64,000 nucleotides of DNA from Aliivibrio_A sp016764915. Lineage in GTDB: Bacteria; Pseudomonadota; Gammaproteobacteria; Enterobacterales; Vibrionaceae. The notes beneath the pieces are model-generated. The model ran no database searches. It was given only the letters and a program-made list of their open reading frames with translations, and was not told where the DNA came from. The stretch spans positions 1,922,001 through 1,986,000 of the forward strand of contig OZ245058.1 in assembly GCA_965224595.1 (NCBI GenBank), read 5' to 3'. Within the stretch, counting starts at the first letter, position 1; each line of letters opens with the position of its first letter. The translations under genes were made by a program, and so were the position numbers. Positions 34,534 to 41,933 of the stretch are shown here, one piece after another.

Positions 34534-35874
34534 CTACAGTTGAGCACGAAGTGATTCAATGATGACATTTGCTTTGTGAATAAAGTCAGATCTGTCTGCT
34601 TTGGGTATTGGTGCTGCATGTGGCAATGGTACTTTCATCGCATTAACGGCTCGACCATTTTTTATCAATTCATAATGCAGATGTGGTCCAGTTGATCGTC
34701 CCGTATTGCCAGTTAACGCAATTTTCTGCCCCATTCGAATTTTATCACCTTTACTCACCAACCTTTTGCTCAAATGCAAATAGCGAGTCATGTATTCTCG
34801 TCCATACTTAATCACGACATAATTACCCGCTAGAGGATGAAATTTCGACTTAACGACAACCCCATCACCTGTTGCTAAAACTGAGGTTCCAATTGGCGTA
34901 GCAAAGTCAGTTCCATTATGTGGTGCTCTTTTTCCTGTTATCGGATGCAATCGATATGGGTCAAATTTTGAGCTAATTCTATAACGTTTTTCAGTCGGAA
35001 AACGTTCAATTGCACGATTCAAATTTCGTCCATTTACATCATAAAAGTGTCCATCTTGATATTTTATGGCACTTATCTCTTCATCTTTTGCCAAGTAAAG
35101 TACCGAATTAATCTCTCCTGATGAAACCGCCTTACCATTAATAAACTCTTTGGTTAACTCAATAGCAAATCTGTCACCTTTACGTGCTTGTTTACCAAAA
35201 TCAAACTTCCACTGCAGCTCTTTCACCAATGTTTGAATTTGATTCGGAGTTAAACCCGCAGAGCGCGCTGAATTATAAAAGTTACTACTTACCTTACCGA
35301 AAAGTAAAACAGGCTGCATCACCCCCTGTTTTTCTTGCGTCTTGTATTTGTAGTGCGATCCTGTCCAACTGTATATTTGAGATAACTTAATACTGCGTTG
35401 GATATTCAATACCGTCAGCTTGCCATCATCAGCTTGTTGCCACTCAATTTTCTGCCCTACCCGTATATTAGCCGCAGAACCATCAACCGCTAACAAGGCA
35501 TACATATCAGCCATCGGTAACCCGTATTGCTGAAAAATAGCACCTAACGTTTCTCCTTTACCGACAACATGAGAGTGAATAAGTTTTGACTCTGCATTTA
35601 TTTGATTGGTTAGCGCATCAGAGGGTGCTGAAAAATCTGGGTCATTATTGTCAATAACGACATCCATTGGTTCGCTATTTTGCTCAGAAAGAACTTGCAG
35701 TTTGTCATTGCTTAACAATAGTTGACTACGTTTACTCATGTCACTGGAGTGTTGAATCACGTGTGGCAAAGCAAATATAATAAATAGCGATAAAAACGTT
35801 AATATTAGATATGTAAGTTGATAATGTCTAGATAAGCGCCCAAAGGACGCTACAGCAATCTTTAGTTGATTCAT
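34534..35874 (-). CDS. mepM: Murein DD-endopeptidase MepM (M23 family)
   Basis: 446 residues (E. coli MepM 440). It cuts cross-links in peptidoglycan to allow insertion of new strands. One membrane anchor lies near residues 20-40 (LTYLILTFLSLFIIFALP), then a LysM/OapA-like domain (SHVVGKGETLGAIFQQYGL, about 95-145), then the zinc peptidase domain with HNGTDFATP near 311 and GPHLHYELIKNG near 392, which hold the zinc-binding His and Asp. It starts four bases inside the end of znuA (ATGA overlap), so it depends on znuA transcription and probably on Zur, as in E. coli. No terminator in its own direction is visible. Confidence 0.93.
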   Translation of the reverse strand: MNQLKIAVASFGRLSRHYQLTYLILTFLSLFIIFALPHVIQHSSDMSKRSQLLLSNDKLQVLSEQNSEPMDVVIDNNDPDFSAPSDALTNQINAESKLIHSHVVGKGETLGAIFQQYGLPMADMYALLAVDGSAANIRVGQKIEWQQADDGKLTVLNIQRSIKLSQIYSWTGSHYKYKTQEKQGVMQPVLLFGKVSSNFYNSARSAGLTPNQIQTLVKELQWKFDFGKQARKGDRFAIELTKEFINGKAVSSGEINSVLYLAKDEEISAIKYQDGHFYDVNGRNLNRAIERFPTEKRYRISSKFDPYRLHPITGKRAPHNGTDFATPIGTSVLATGDGVVVKSKFHPLAGNYVVIKYGREYMTRYLHLSKRLVSKGDKIRMGQKIALTGNTGRSTGPHLHYELIKNGRAVNAMKVPLPHAAPIPKADRSDFIHKANVIIESLRAQL

Positions 35875-36770
35875 TTAGTTAAACAACGCTTAAATTCTTG
35901 TCCTAACCCACTAATAAATTCAGCATATGCACCCGCCTTTTCTTCTATCTCAGTGGCTAAAGGATCAAGCTGACCTATAGCAACATCAGTGCCTCGAGTA
36001 ACAGACTCTATTACCGATGGTTTAAATTGAGGCTCAGAAAAAACACAATACACGTTACCTGCATGCAATTTATTACGAATTCCAATCAATGTTTTAGCAC
36101 CCGGCTTTCGATCAGGGCTAACCGTAAAATGGCCTAAATTATTGAGAGAAAATGTCTCTTCAAAATAACCATACGCATCATGAAAAACAAAGTAACCGTG
36201 CCCTTGAACACTGGCTAGCTCACTTGTTATCTGCTCAATCGCGTTATCTACACTGGATTGGAAGCGCCTAAGATTAAACTGATATTCATCACTGTGCAAT
36301 GGATCTAATTTGACAAGCTGTTGAGTTATCTCTTTTGCGACAACTTTTGCTTGGTTAGGCCCTAACCAAAAGTGAGGATCTAAACCTTGATGATTATGGC
36401 CATGATGATCGTGCCCCTTTTCATCATGACCGGTTTGATAAGAACGAAAATCCACAGAATTAAGTTGGCTTAGCGTGATTACATTGCGCTTACTTTCAAG
36501 TACTTTAGCCAAAAAAGGTTCCAGATCATCACCAAACCAAATCACCAAATTAGCACGTTTAATACTTTTAATATCAGACGGCCGTAACGCGTAATCGTGC
36601 GGAGAAGCACCAGCAGAGATGATATAGGATGACTTTGCCACCCCAGTAGTTAGCTCTTGAGTGATCAAGTGGATCGGTTTAACTGAAGTTAACACTTCAA
36701 AAGCGACACTTTGAAAAGAGATAAGTAATAAAATACTCGCCCATAGCATTTGGATGTTATTTATTTTCAT
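35871..36770 (-). CDS. znuA: Zinc ABC transporter substrate-binding protein ZnuA
   Basis: 299 residues from the ATG at 36768-36770, which gives a normal signal peptide (MKINNIQMLWASILLLIS, cleavage near VAFEV); the longer reading frame would cross the Zur operator. ZnuA captures periplasmic zinc for ZnuBC. Zinc ligands are His in SAGASPHDYALRPS, His in LDPHFWLGP, and His in FVFHDAYGYF; the charged His-rich loop GHDEKGHDHHGHNHQG near residue 120 is typical. It is divergent from znuC and overlaps mepM by four bases. Confidence 0.95.
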   Translation of the reverse strand: MKINNIQMLWASILLLISFQSVAFEVLTSVKPIHLITQELTTGVAKSSYIISAGASPHDYALRPSDIKSIKRANLVIWFGDDLEPFLAKVLESKRNVITLSQLNSVDFRSYQTGHDEKGHDHHGHNHQGLDPHFWLGPNQAKVVAKEITQQLVKLDPLHSDEYQFNLRRFQSSVDNAIEQITSELASVQGHGYFVFHDAYGYFEETFSLNNLGHFTVSPDRKPGAKTLIGIRNKLHAGNVYCVFSEPQFKPSVIESVTRGTDVAIGQLDPLATEIEEKAGAYAEFISGLGQEFKRCLTK

Positions 36771-36806
36771 TTTCAACTCGGAAGTAATGGCTATCAATGT
36801 GATAAA

Positions 36807-36821
36807 TGTTATATTATAACA
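36807..36821. promoter_or_regulatory. Zur operator between znuA and znuC
   Basis: TGTTATA-T-TATAACA is a perfect 7-1-7 palindrome located centrally between the two divergent start codons, 36 bases from znuA and 31 from znuC. It matches the gammaproteobacterial Zur consensus (GTTATANTATAAC core), so zinc-bound Zur should repress both transcripts from one site. Confidence 0.88.
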
Positions 36822-36851
36822 ATTGGTCATTGCAAACGATTATTTCTAAAC

Positions 36852-37616
36852 ATGCAAAATTTAATTGAGTTAAAAAATATTAGTGTCCATTTTGGTGATA
36901 AAGAGGTGTTAAATTCAATCTCTTTGACGTTAACTAGGAAAAAAATCACCACGTTAATTGGCCCTAATGGTGCAGGAAAATCCACTCTAGTCAAAACCAT
37001 TTTAGGTTTACAAAAACAGACCTCTGGTGAAATAATCCGAGCGGATAAATTGCGTATTGGTTATGTGCCACAAAAGCTTATCCTTAATGATTCACTGCCA
37101 CTAAATGTCGATTATTTTTTGAAACTTGCTGGGAAATACAGTCAGCAAGAGCGATTTGACGCTTTAAAATTGGTTCAAGCTGCACACCTACAAAAGGCTA
37201 ATATGCATAGCCTTTCTGGGGGGGAGACCCAAAGAATTCTGCTTGCAAGAGCACTGCTGCAAAGACCAGACCTATTAGTGTTGGATGAGCCAGCTCAGGG
37301 CGTTGATGTTCAAGGCCAAGTTGAATTATACACGCTGATTGAATCGTTACGAAACCGATTTAATTGTAGCATTTTCATGGTCTCCCATGATCTTCATTTA
37401 GTTATGGCAAAAACGGATGAGGTGATCTGTTTACAACAGCATATCTGCTGCTCAGGGGCACCAGAGTCTATCTCAAAACACCCTTCGTATATTGAGCTTT
37501 TCGGGCCCAACCAGCAGCAACTTGCCTTTTATCACCATGATCATAAACATGAACATGATCTTTCTGGCAATCCAGTAGATCAGACATGTAACCATAAAGG
37601 GCATCATCATGATTGA
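36852..37616 (+). CDS. znuC: Zinc ABC transporter ATP-binding protein ZnuC
   Basis: 254 residues from the ATG at 36852-36854, beginning MQNLIELKNISVHFG; the upstream extension of the frame passes through the Zur site. ZnuC powers zinc import. Walker A is GPNGAGKST near residue 36, the ABC signature is LSGGETQRI near 128, Walker B LLVLDEPAQGVD near 146 and the switch His in MVSHDLHLVM. The C-terminus is His-rich (FYHHDHKHEHD and HKGHHHD), a family trait. It overlaps znuB by eight bases. Confidence 0.96.
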   Translation: MQNLIELKNISVHFGDKEVLNSISLTLTRKKITTLIGPNGAGKSTLVKTILGLQKQTSGEIIRADKLRIGYVPQKLILNDSLPLNVDYFLKLAGKYSQQERFDALKLVQAAHLQKANMHSLSGGETQRILLARALLQRPDLLVLDEPAQGVDVQGQVELYTLIESLRNRFNCSIFMVSHDLHLVMAKTDEVICLQQHICCSGAPESISKHPSYIELFGPNQQQLAFYHHDHKHEHDLSGNPVDQTCNHKGHHHD

Positions 37617-38397
37617 GTTTTTATTGCCTGCTTTTTTATCCGGAATTGGCATCGCACTACTCGCAGGTCCCCTAGGGTCTTTTGTTGTTTGGCGAAAAAT
37701 GGCTTATTTTGGTGATACTTTGGCCCATGCCTCTCTGCTTGGACTGTCATTAGGGTTTCTATTTGATATCAACCTGAATTTGGCACTGATCGTCTGCTGT
37801 ATTGGTATTGCATTGGTTTTGGTTGCATTGCAACGCCAAAAGTTAGTGGCAACCGACACTTTACTCGGCATTCTTGCGCACAGCTCGTTATCACTAGGCT
37901 TGGTTGCGGTGAGTTTCTTAGATAATGTTCGTATCGATTTAATGTCCTACCTTTTTGGTGATCTTCTTTCGGTTAATACCACTGATCTTATCTACATTTA
38001 TTCGGGCGTAGCCGTCGTATTGGGATTACTAATTTTAATCTGGCGTCCACTGTTGTCATCTACTGTCAACGAAGAACTTGCACATGTAGAGGGCGTTAAT
38101 ATCGGTTTAATGCGGCTGTTATTGATGTTGATGGTAGGTTTAGTCATTGCCATTTCCATGAAATTTGTCGGCGCTCTGATCATCACCTCTCTGTTAATTA
38201 TTCCAGCGGCAACGGCGCGTCGATTTGCTCGTAGTCCTGAACAGATGGCTTACATTGCCTCTATCATTGGGTGTTTATCTGTCACTATGGGATTGGCTCT
38301 ATCGTGGAATTTTGATACACCTGCAGGTCCATCGGTTGTCGTAAGCAGCGCTCTGCTCTTTATGCTAAGTCAAGCTAAGCCCATCAAGCAATTCTAA
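37609..38397 (+). CDS. znuB: Zinc ABC transporter permease ZnuB
   Basis: 262 residues (E. coli 261) with about seven to eight hydrophobic membrane segments. It forms the channel for zinc through the inner membrane. The conserved permease block AHASLLGLSLGF near residue 39 and the GALIITSLLIIPAATARRFA loop near 183, which contacts the ATPase, are visible. It overlaps znuC by eight bases, so both are translated together. It converges on sucD with a terminator between. Confidence 0.95.
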   Translation: MIEFLLPAFLSGIGIALLAGPLGSFVVWRKMAYFGDTLAHASLLGLSLGFLFDINLNLALIVCCIGIALVLVALQRQKLVATDTLLGILAHSSLSLGLVAVSFLDNVRIDLMSYLFGDLLSVNTTDLIYIYSGVAVVLGLLILIWRPLLSSTVNEELAHVEGVNIGLMRLLLMLMVGLVIAISMKFVGALIITSLLIIPAATARRFARSPEQMAYIASIIGCLSVTMGLALSWNFDTPAGPSVVVSSALLFMLSQAKPIKQF

Positions 38398-38421
38398 CCA
38401 ACTTTACTGCCAAGCTTACAT

Positions 38422-38454
38422 AAAAAAACCGAGCTAATTGTTATTAGCTCGGCT
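38422..38454 (-). terminator. Terminator after sucD
   Basis: On the minus strand CCGAGCTAAT ... ATTAGCTCGG forms a near-perfect stem followed by TTTTTTTAT. It marks the end of the long sdhCDAB-sucABCD operon; it can also act against read-through from znuB. Confidence 0.88.
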
Positions 38455-38490
38455 CCAGTATTTCTGTCGTACGGTTACATTACTGAGTGT

Positions 38491-39363
38491 TTACCAGCCA
38501 GTAATTTCGCGAAGACCTTTACCAATATCAGCAAGACTCTTCACCGTTTTAACACCCGCAGCTTCTAGTGCTGCAAATTTATCTTCAGCAGTACCTTTAC
38601 CACCAGAGATAATTGCACCAGCATGACCCATGCGCTTACCTGCAGGAGCAGTAACACCTGCAATGTAAGAAACAACTGGCTTAGTCACATTTGCTTTAAT
38701 GTACTCTGCCGCTTCTTCTTCAGCCGTTCCACCGATTTCACCGATCATCACGATAGCTTCAGTTTCAGGATCTTTTTCAAACATCTCTAGGATATCGATA
38801 AAGTTTGAACCTGGGATTGGATCACCACCGATACCAACACACGTTGACTGTCCAAAACCTTCATCTGTTGTTTGCTTAACAGCTTCGTAAGTGAGTGTTC
38901 CAGAACGAGAAACAATACCCACTTTACCCGCTTTATGGATATGACCCGGCATGATACCAATCTTACACTGGTCAGGAGTAATAACGCCTGGACAGTTTGG
39001 ACCAATCATACGCACGCCAGATTCATCTAAACGGACTTTAACATCAAGCATATCAAGTGTAGGAATGCCTTCAGTGATAGTGATGATAATCTGAATACCA
39101 GCATCAATCGCTTCTAAGATCGCATCTTTACAAAATGCTGCAGGTACGTAAATAACACTCGCTGTTGCGCCAGTTTTCTCTACTGCTTCACGAACGGTGT
39201 TAAATACAGGTAGACCTAGGTGAGTAGTGCCGCCTTTACCAGGAGAAACACCACCAACCATCTGCGTTCCGTAATCGATCGCTTGTTCTGAGTGGAATGT
39301 TCCTTGACCGCCAGTGAAACCCTGACAAATTACTTTTGTATCTTTATTAATTAATACAGACAT
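38491..39363 (-). CDS. sucD: Succinyl-CoA synthetase alpha subunit
   Basis: 290 residues (E. coli 289). With SucC it converts succinyl-CoA to succinate while making ATP or GTP. CoA-binding Rossmann domain at the N-terminus (CQGFTGGQGTFHSEQAI near residue 14); the phosphorylated catalytic histidine lies in KRMGHAGAIISGGKGTA near 245. The ATG shares one base with the sucC stop codon. Last gene of the operon. Confidence 0.97.
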   Translation of the reverse strand: MSVLINKDTKVICQGFTGGQGTFHSEQAIDYGTQMVGGVSPGKGGTTHLGLPVFNTVREAVEKTGATASVIYVPAAFCKDAILEAIDAGIQIIITITEGIPTLDMLDVKVRLDESGVRMIGPNCPGVITPDQCKIGIMPGHIHKAGKVGIVSRSGTLTYEAVKQTTDEGFGQSTCVGIGGDPIPGSNFIDILEMFEKDPETEAIVMIGEIGGTAEEEAAEYIKANVTKPVVSYIAGVTAPAGKRMGHAGAIISGGKGTAEDKFAALEAAGVKTVKSLADIGKGLREITGW

Positions 39364-40529
39364 TATTTGCCCTCCGCAGCAGCAACAACTTTTTCAGCAG
39401 CTTCTGTAAGCGAAGTCGCAGCAATAATATTTAGGCCACTTTCAGCCAGTTTCTTAGCACCAAGCTCTGCATTGTTACCTTCAAGGCGTACAACAACAGG
39501 GACTTTAACGCCAACTTCAGCAATCGCACCAATAACACCTTCAGCAATCAAGTCACAACGAACGATGCCACCAAAAATGTTAACAAATACAGCCTTTACA
39601 TTGTCATCGGAAAGGATGATCTTGAACGCTTCTGTAACACGCTCTTTGGTTGCGCCGCCGCCAACATCAAGGAAGTTAGCAGGCTGGCCACCGTGTAGGT
39701 TCACGATATCCATCGTACCCATCGCAAGACCAGCACCGTTAACCATACAACCGATATTGCCATCAAGTGCAACGTAGTTTAGCTCCCACTGTGCTGCATG
39801 TGCTTCACGCTCATCTTCTTGAGATGGATCGTGCATTTCACGAAGCTTAGGCTGACGGTACATCGCGTTTGAATCGATGTTAATTTTACCATCAAGACAG
39901 ATAAGTTTATCGTCAGCCGTAATAACCAATGGGTTGATCTCTAAAAGCGCCATATCGTACTGGGCAAACATGTCCGCTAGACCCATAAAGATCTTAGTAA
40001 ACTGCTTAATTTGGTCACCTTTAAGGCCAAGCTTAAACGCAAGTTCGCGACCTTGGTAAGCCTGTGGGCCAACCAATGGATCGATAGCAGCTTTATGAAT
40101 TAACTCTGGAGTCTCTTCTGCTACTTTCTCAATTTCAACGCCGCCTTCTGTAGACGCCATGAATACGATGCGACGAGAAGCACGGTCAACAACAGCACCA
40201 AGGTATAATTCGTTCGCAATGTTTGAAGCTTCTTCAACAAGAATTTTTGTTACCGGCTGGCCAGCAGCATCGGTTTGGTAAGTCACTAAGTTCTTACCTA
40301 ACCACTTTTGTGCAAACTCGCGCAGACCTTCTTTCGTGTCGTGCAGCTCTACGCCGCCCGCTTTACCACGTCCACCAGCGTGCACTTGACATTTGATAAC
40401 CCACTTATCGCCACCAATTTTGCTTGCAGCTTCTGCAGCTTCTTGTGGGGTGTCACATGCGTAACCTTCTGGTACTGGCAAACCGTATTCAGCAAAAAGC
40501 TGTTTTGCCTGGTATTCATGCAGATTCAT
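39363..40529 (-). CDS. sucC: Succinyl-CoA synthetase beta subunit
   Basis: 388 residues, the same as E. coli SucC. It carries the nucleotide-binding ATP-grasp domain (MNLHEYQAKQLFAEYGLPVP start, CQVHAGGRGKAGGV near 46) and the C-terminal domain with the NIFGGIVRCDLIAEGVI power helix near 320. It is separated from sucB by about 170 bases with hairpins, and its stop overlaps sucD by one base. Confidence 0.97.
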   Translation of the reverse strand: MNLHEYQAKQLFAEYGLPVPEGYACDTPQEAAEAASKIGGDKWVIKCQVHAGGRGKAGGVELHDTKEGLREFAQKWLGKNLVTYQTDAAGQPVTKILVEEASNIANELYLGAVVDRASRRIVFMASTEGGVEIEKVAEETPELIHKAAIDPLVGPQAYQGRELAFKLGLKGDQIKQFTKIFMGLADMFAQYDMALLEINPLVITADDKLICLDGKINIDSNAMYRQPKLREMHDPSQEDEREAHAAQWELNYVALDGNIGCMVNGAGLAMGTMDIVNLHGGQPANFLDVGGGATKERVTEAFKIILSDDNVKAVFVNIFGGIVRCDLIAEGVIGAIAEVGVKVPVVVRLEGNNAELGAKKLAESGLNIIAATSLTEAAEKVVAAAEGK

Positions 40530-40666
40530 GATGTTCTATCCATTTATTTTTTCCCAATATTTGGGAAGACTATATCCATAAGACTCTCTACGGAGTCTAT
40601 ACTCATTAGGGCTTGAAACGTTGTAACTTTGGTGCTTAATACATCTATTCTATATGCAATTTTAAT

Positions 40667-40694
40667 AACCGAGCGTAAGTTATCACGCTCGGTT
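40667..40694 (-). other. Terminator-like hairpin between sucB and sucC
   Basis: On the minus strand AACCGAGCGTGATAACTTACGCTCGGTT folds into a stem of about ten pairs just after the sucB stop codon, followed by ATTAAAATT rather than a clean T-run. A second small hairpin (AGACTC/GAGTCT, about 40581-40598) lies nearer to sucC. They may reduce read-through or protect mRNA ends inside the operon. Confidence 0.6.
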
Positions 40695-40701
40695 CTATCA
40701 A

Positions 40702-41907
40702 TTATACGTCTAGAAGTAGACGAGCTGGGTCTTCCAATAGTTCCTTAATAGTCACTAGGAAGCCAACTGATTCACGACCATCAATTAAACGGTGGTCGTA
40801 AGATAAAGCTAAGTACATCATTGGTAAAATTTCAACGTTACCGTTTACCGCCATTGGACGATCTTGGATTTTATGCATACCCAAAATTGCTGCTTGCGGT
40901 AGATTGATGATTGGAGTCGACATTAGAGAACCAAATACGCCACCATTAGTAATAGTAAAATTACCACCAATAAGCTCATCAACAGTCAACTTGCCGTCAC
41001 GACCTTTGATCGCCAACGCTTTGATACCTTTTTCGATATCTGCAAAACCAAGCGTGTCACAGTCTTTAAGAACTGGAGTGACTAGGCCACGAGGCGTTGA
41101 AACCGCCAAGCTAATATCGAAGTAGTTATGATAAACAATATCGGTACCGTCGATTGATGCGTTCACTTCAGGGTAGCGTTTAAGAGCTTCAGTTACCGCT
41201 TTTACGTAAAAAGACATAAAGCCTAGTCGTGTATCGTGACGCTTCTCAAACTGCTCTTGATATTGCTTACGAAGATCCATGATTGGTTTCATGTTCACTT
41301 CATTAAACGTGGTGAGCATTGCGGTCGTATTTTTCGCTTCAAGCAAACGTTTAGCGATTGTCTTACGTAAGCGAGTCATAGGGACACGCTTTTGACTACG
41401 GCTTGCAAGTGGAGCTTCTACTACCGGAGCAACAGCAACAGGCGCTGTTTTAGCATTTTTAAGGTGCGCTTCAATATCGTCACGAGTAATACGGCCTCCA
41501 ACACCAGTGCCTTTCACTTGGCTTGGCTGAAGGTCATGCTCACTCAGAAGACGACGAACAGCAGGGCTTAACGCATCGTTGTTCTCTTCTGACATAGATG
41601 CAGTATTACGTTTTATTGGAGATGCTTCCGCTTCTGCGGTGGTATCTTTTGTTGGTTCGCCAGCAACGGCACCTAGCTTGATTTTAGCCAATAATTGCTT
41701 AGAAAGAACGGTTGCGCCCTCTACTTCCACAATTGCTTCTAAAATTCCCGATTCAGGTGCTGGAACTTCAAGTACTACTTTATCCGTTTCTATATCAACT
41801 AATACTTCATCACGTTCAACAAAATCACCTGGTTGTTTATGCCAAGTTGCTACAGTAGCGTCTGCAACGGATTCAGGTAAATCTGGAACCAGAATTTCGA
41901 TTGTCAT
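40702..41907 (-). CDS. sucB: 2-oxoglutarate dehydrogenase E2 (dihydrolipoamide succinyltransferase)
   Basis: 401 residues (E. coli 405). The core of the 2-oxoglutarate dehydrogenase complex. One lipoyl domain with the modified Lys43 in DIETDKVVLEV, an Ala/Thr/Glu-rich linker, the peripheral subunit-binding domain near 110-145 (SPAVRRLLSEHDL ... GGRITRDDI), then the catalytic domain with His372 and Asp376 in SYDHRLIDGRESV. It lies 26 bases downstream of sucA. Confidence 0.97.
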   Translation of the reverse strand: MTIEILVPDLPESVADATVATWHKQPGDFVERDEVLVDIETDKVVLEVPAPESGILEAIVEVEGATVLSKQLLAKIKLGAVAGEPTKDTTAEAEASPIKRNTASMSEENNDALSPAVRRLLSEHDLQPSQVKGTGVGGRITRDDIEAHLKNAKTAPVAVAPVVEAPLASRSQKRVPMTRLRKTIAKRLLEAKNTTAMLTTFNEVNMKPIMDLRKQYQEQFEKRHDTRLGFMSFYVKAVTEALKRYPEVNASIDGTDIVYHNYFDISLAVSTPRGLVTPVLKDCDTLGFADIEKGIKALAIKGRDGKLTVDELIGGNFTITNGGVFGSLMSTPIINLPQAAILGMHKIQDRPMAVNGNVEILPMMYLALSYDHRLIDGRESVGFLVTIKELLEDPARLLLDV

Positions 41908-41933
41908 GTCAGTCAGTCCTTTATTTCTAGTTC

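Noticed and set aside
39367..39777. A 136-codon plus-strand open frame
   Set aside because: Entirely antisense to sucC; the Ala/Pro/Ser-rich translation is what codon-biased opposite strands produce. Similar shadows over sucB (41579-41959) and tig were rejected for the same reason.
40551..40567. Short palindrome TTCCCAATATTTGGGAA upstream of sucC
   Set aside because: It is a small imperfect palindrome in AT-rich DNA; with no regulator match and no T-run it may be chance.
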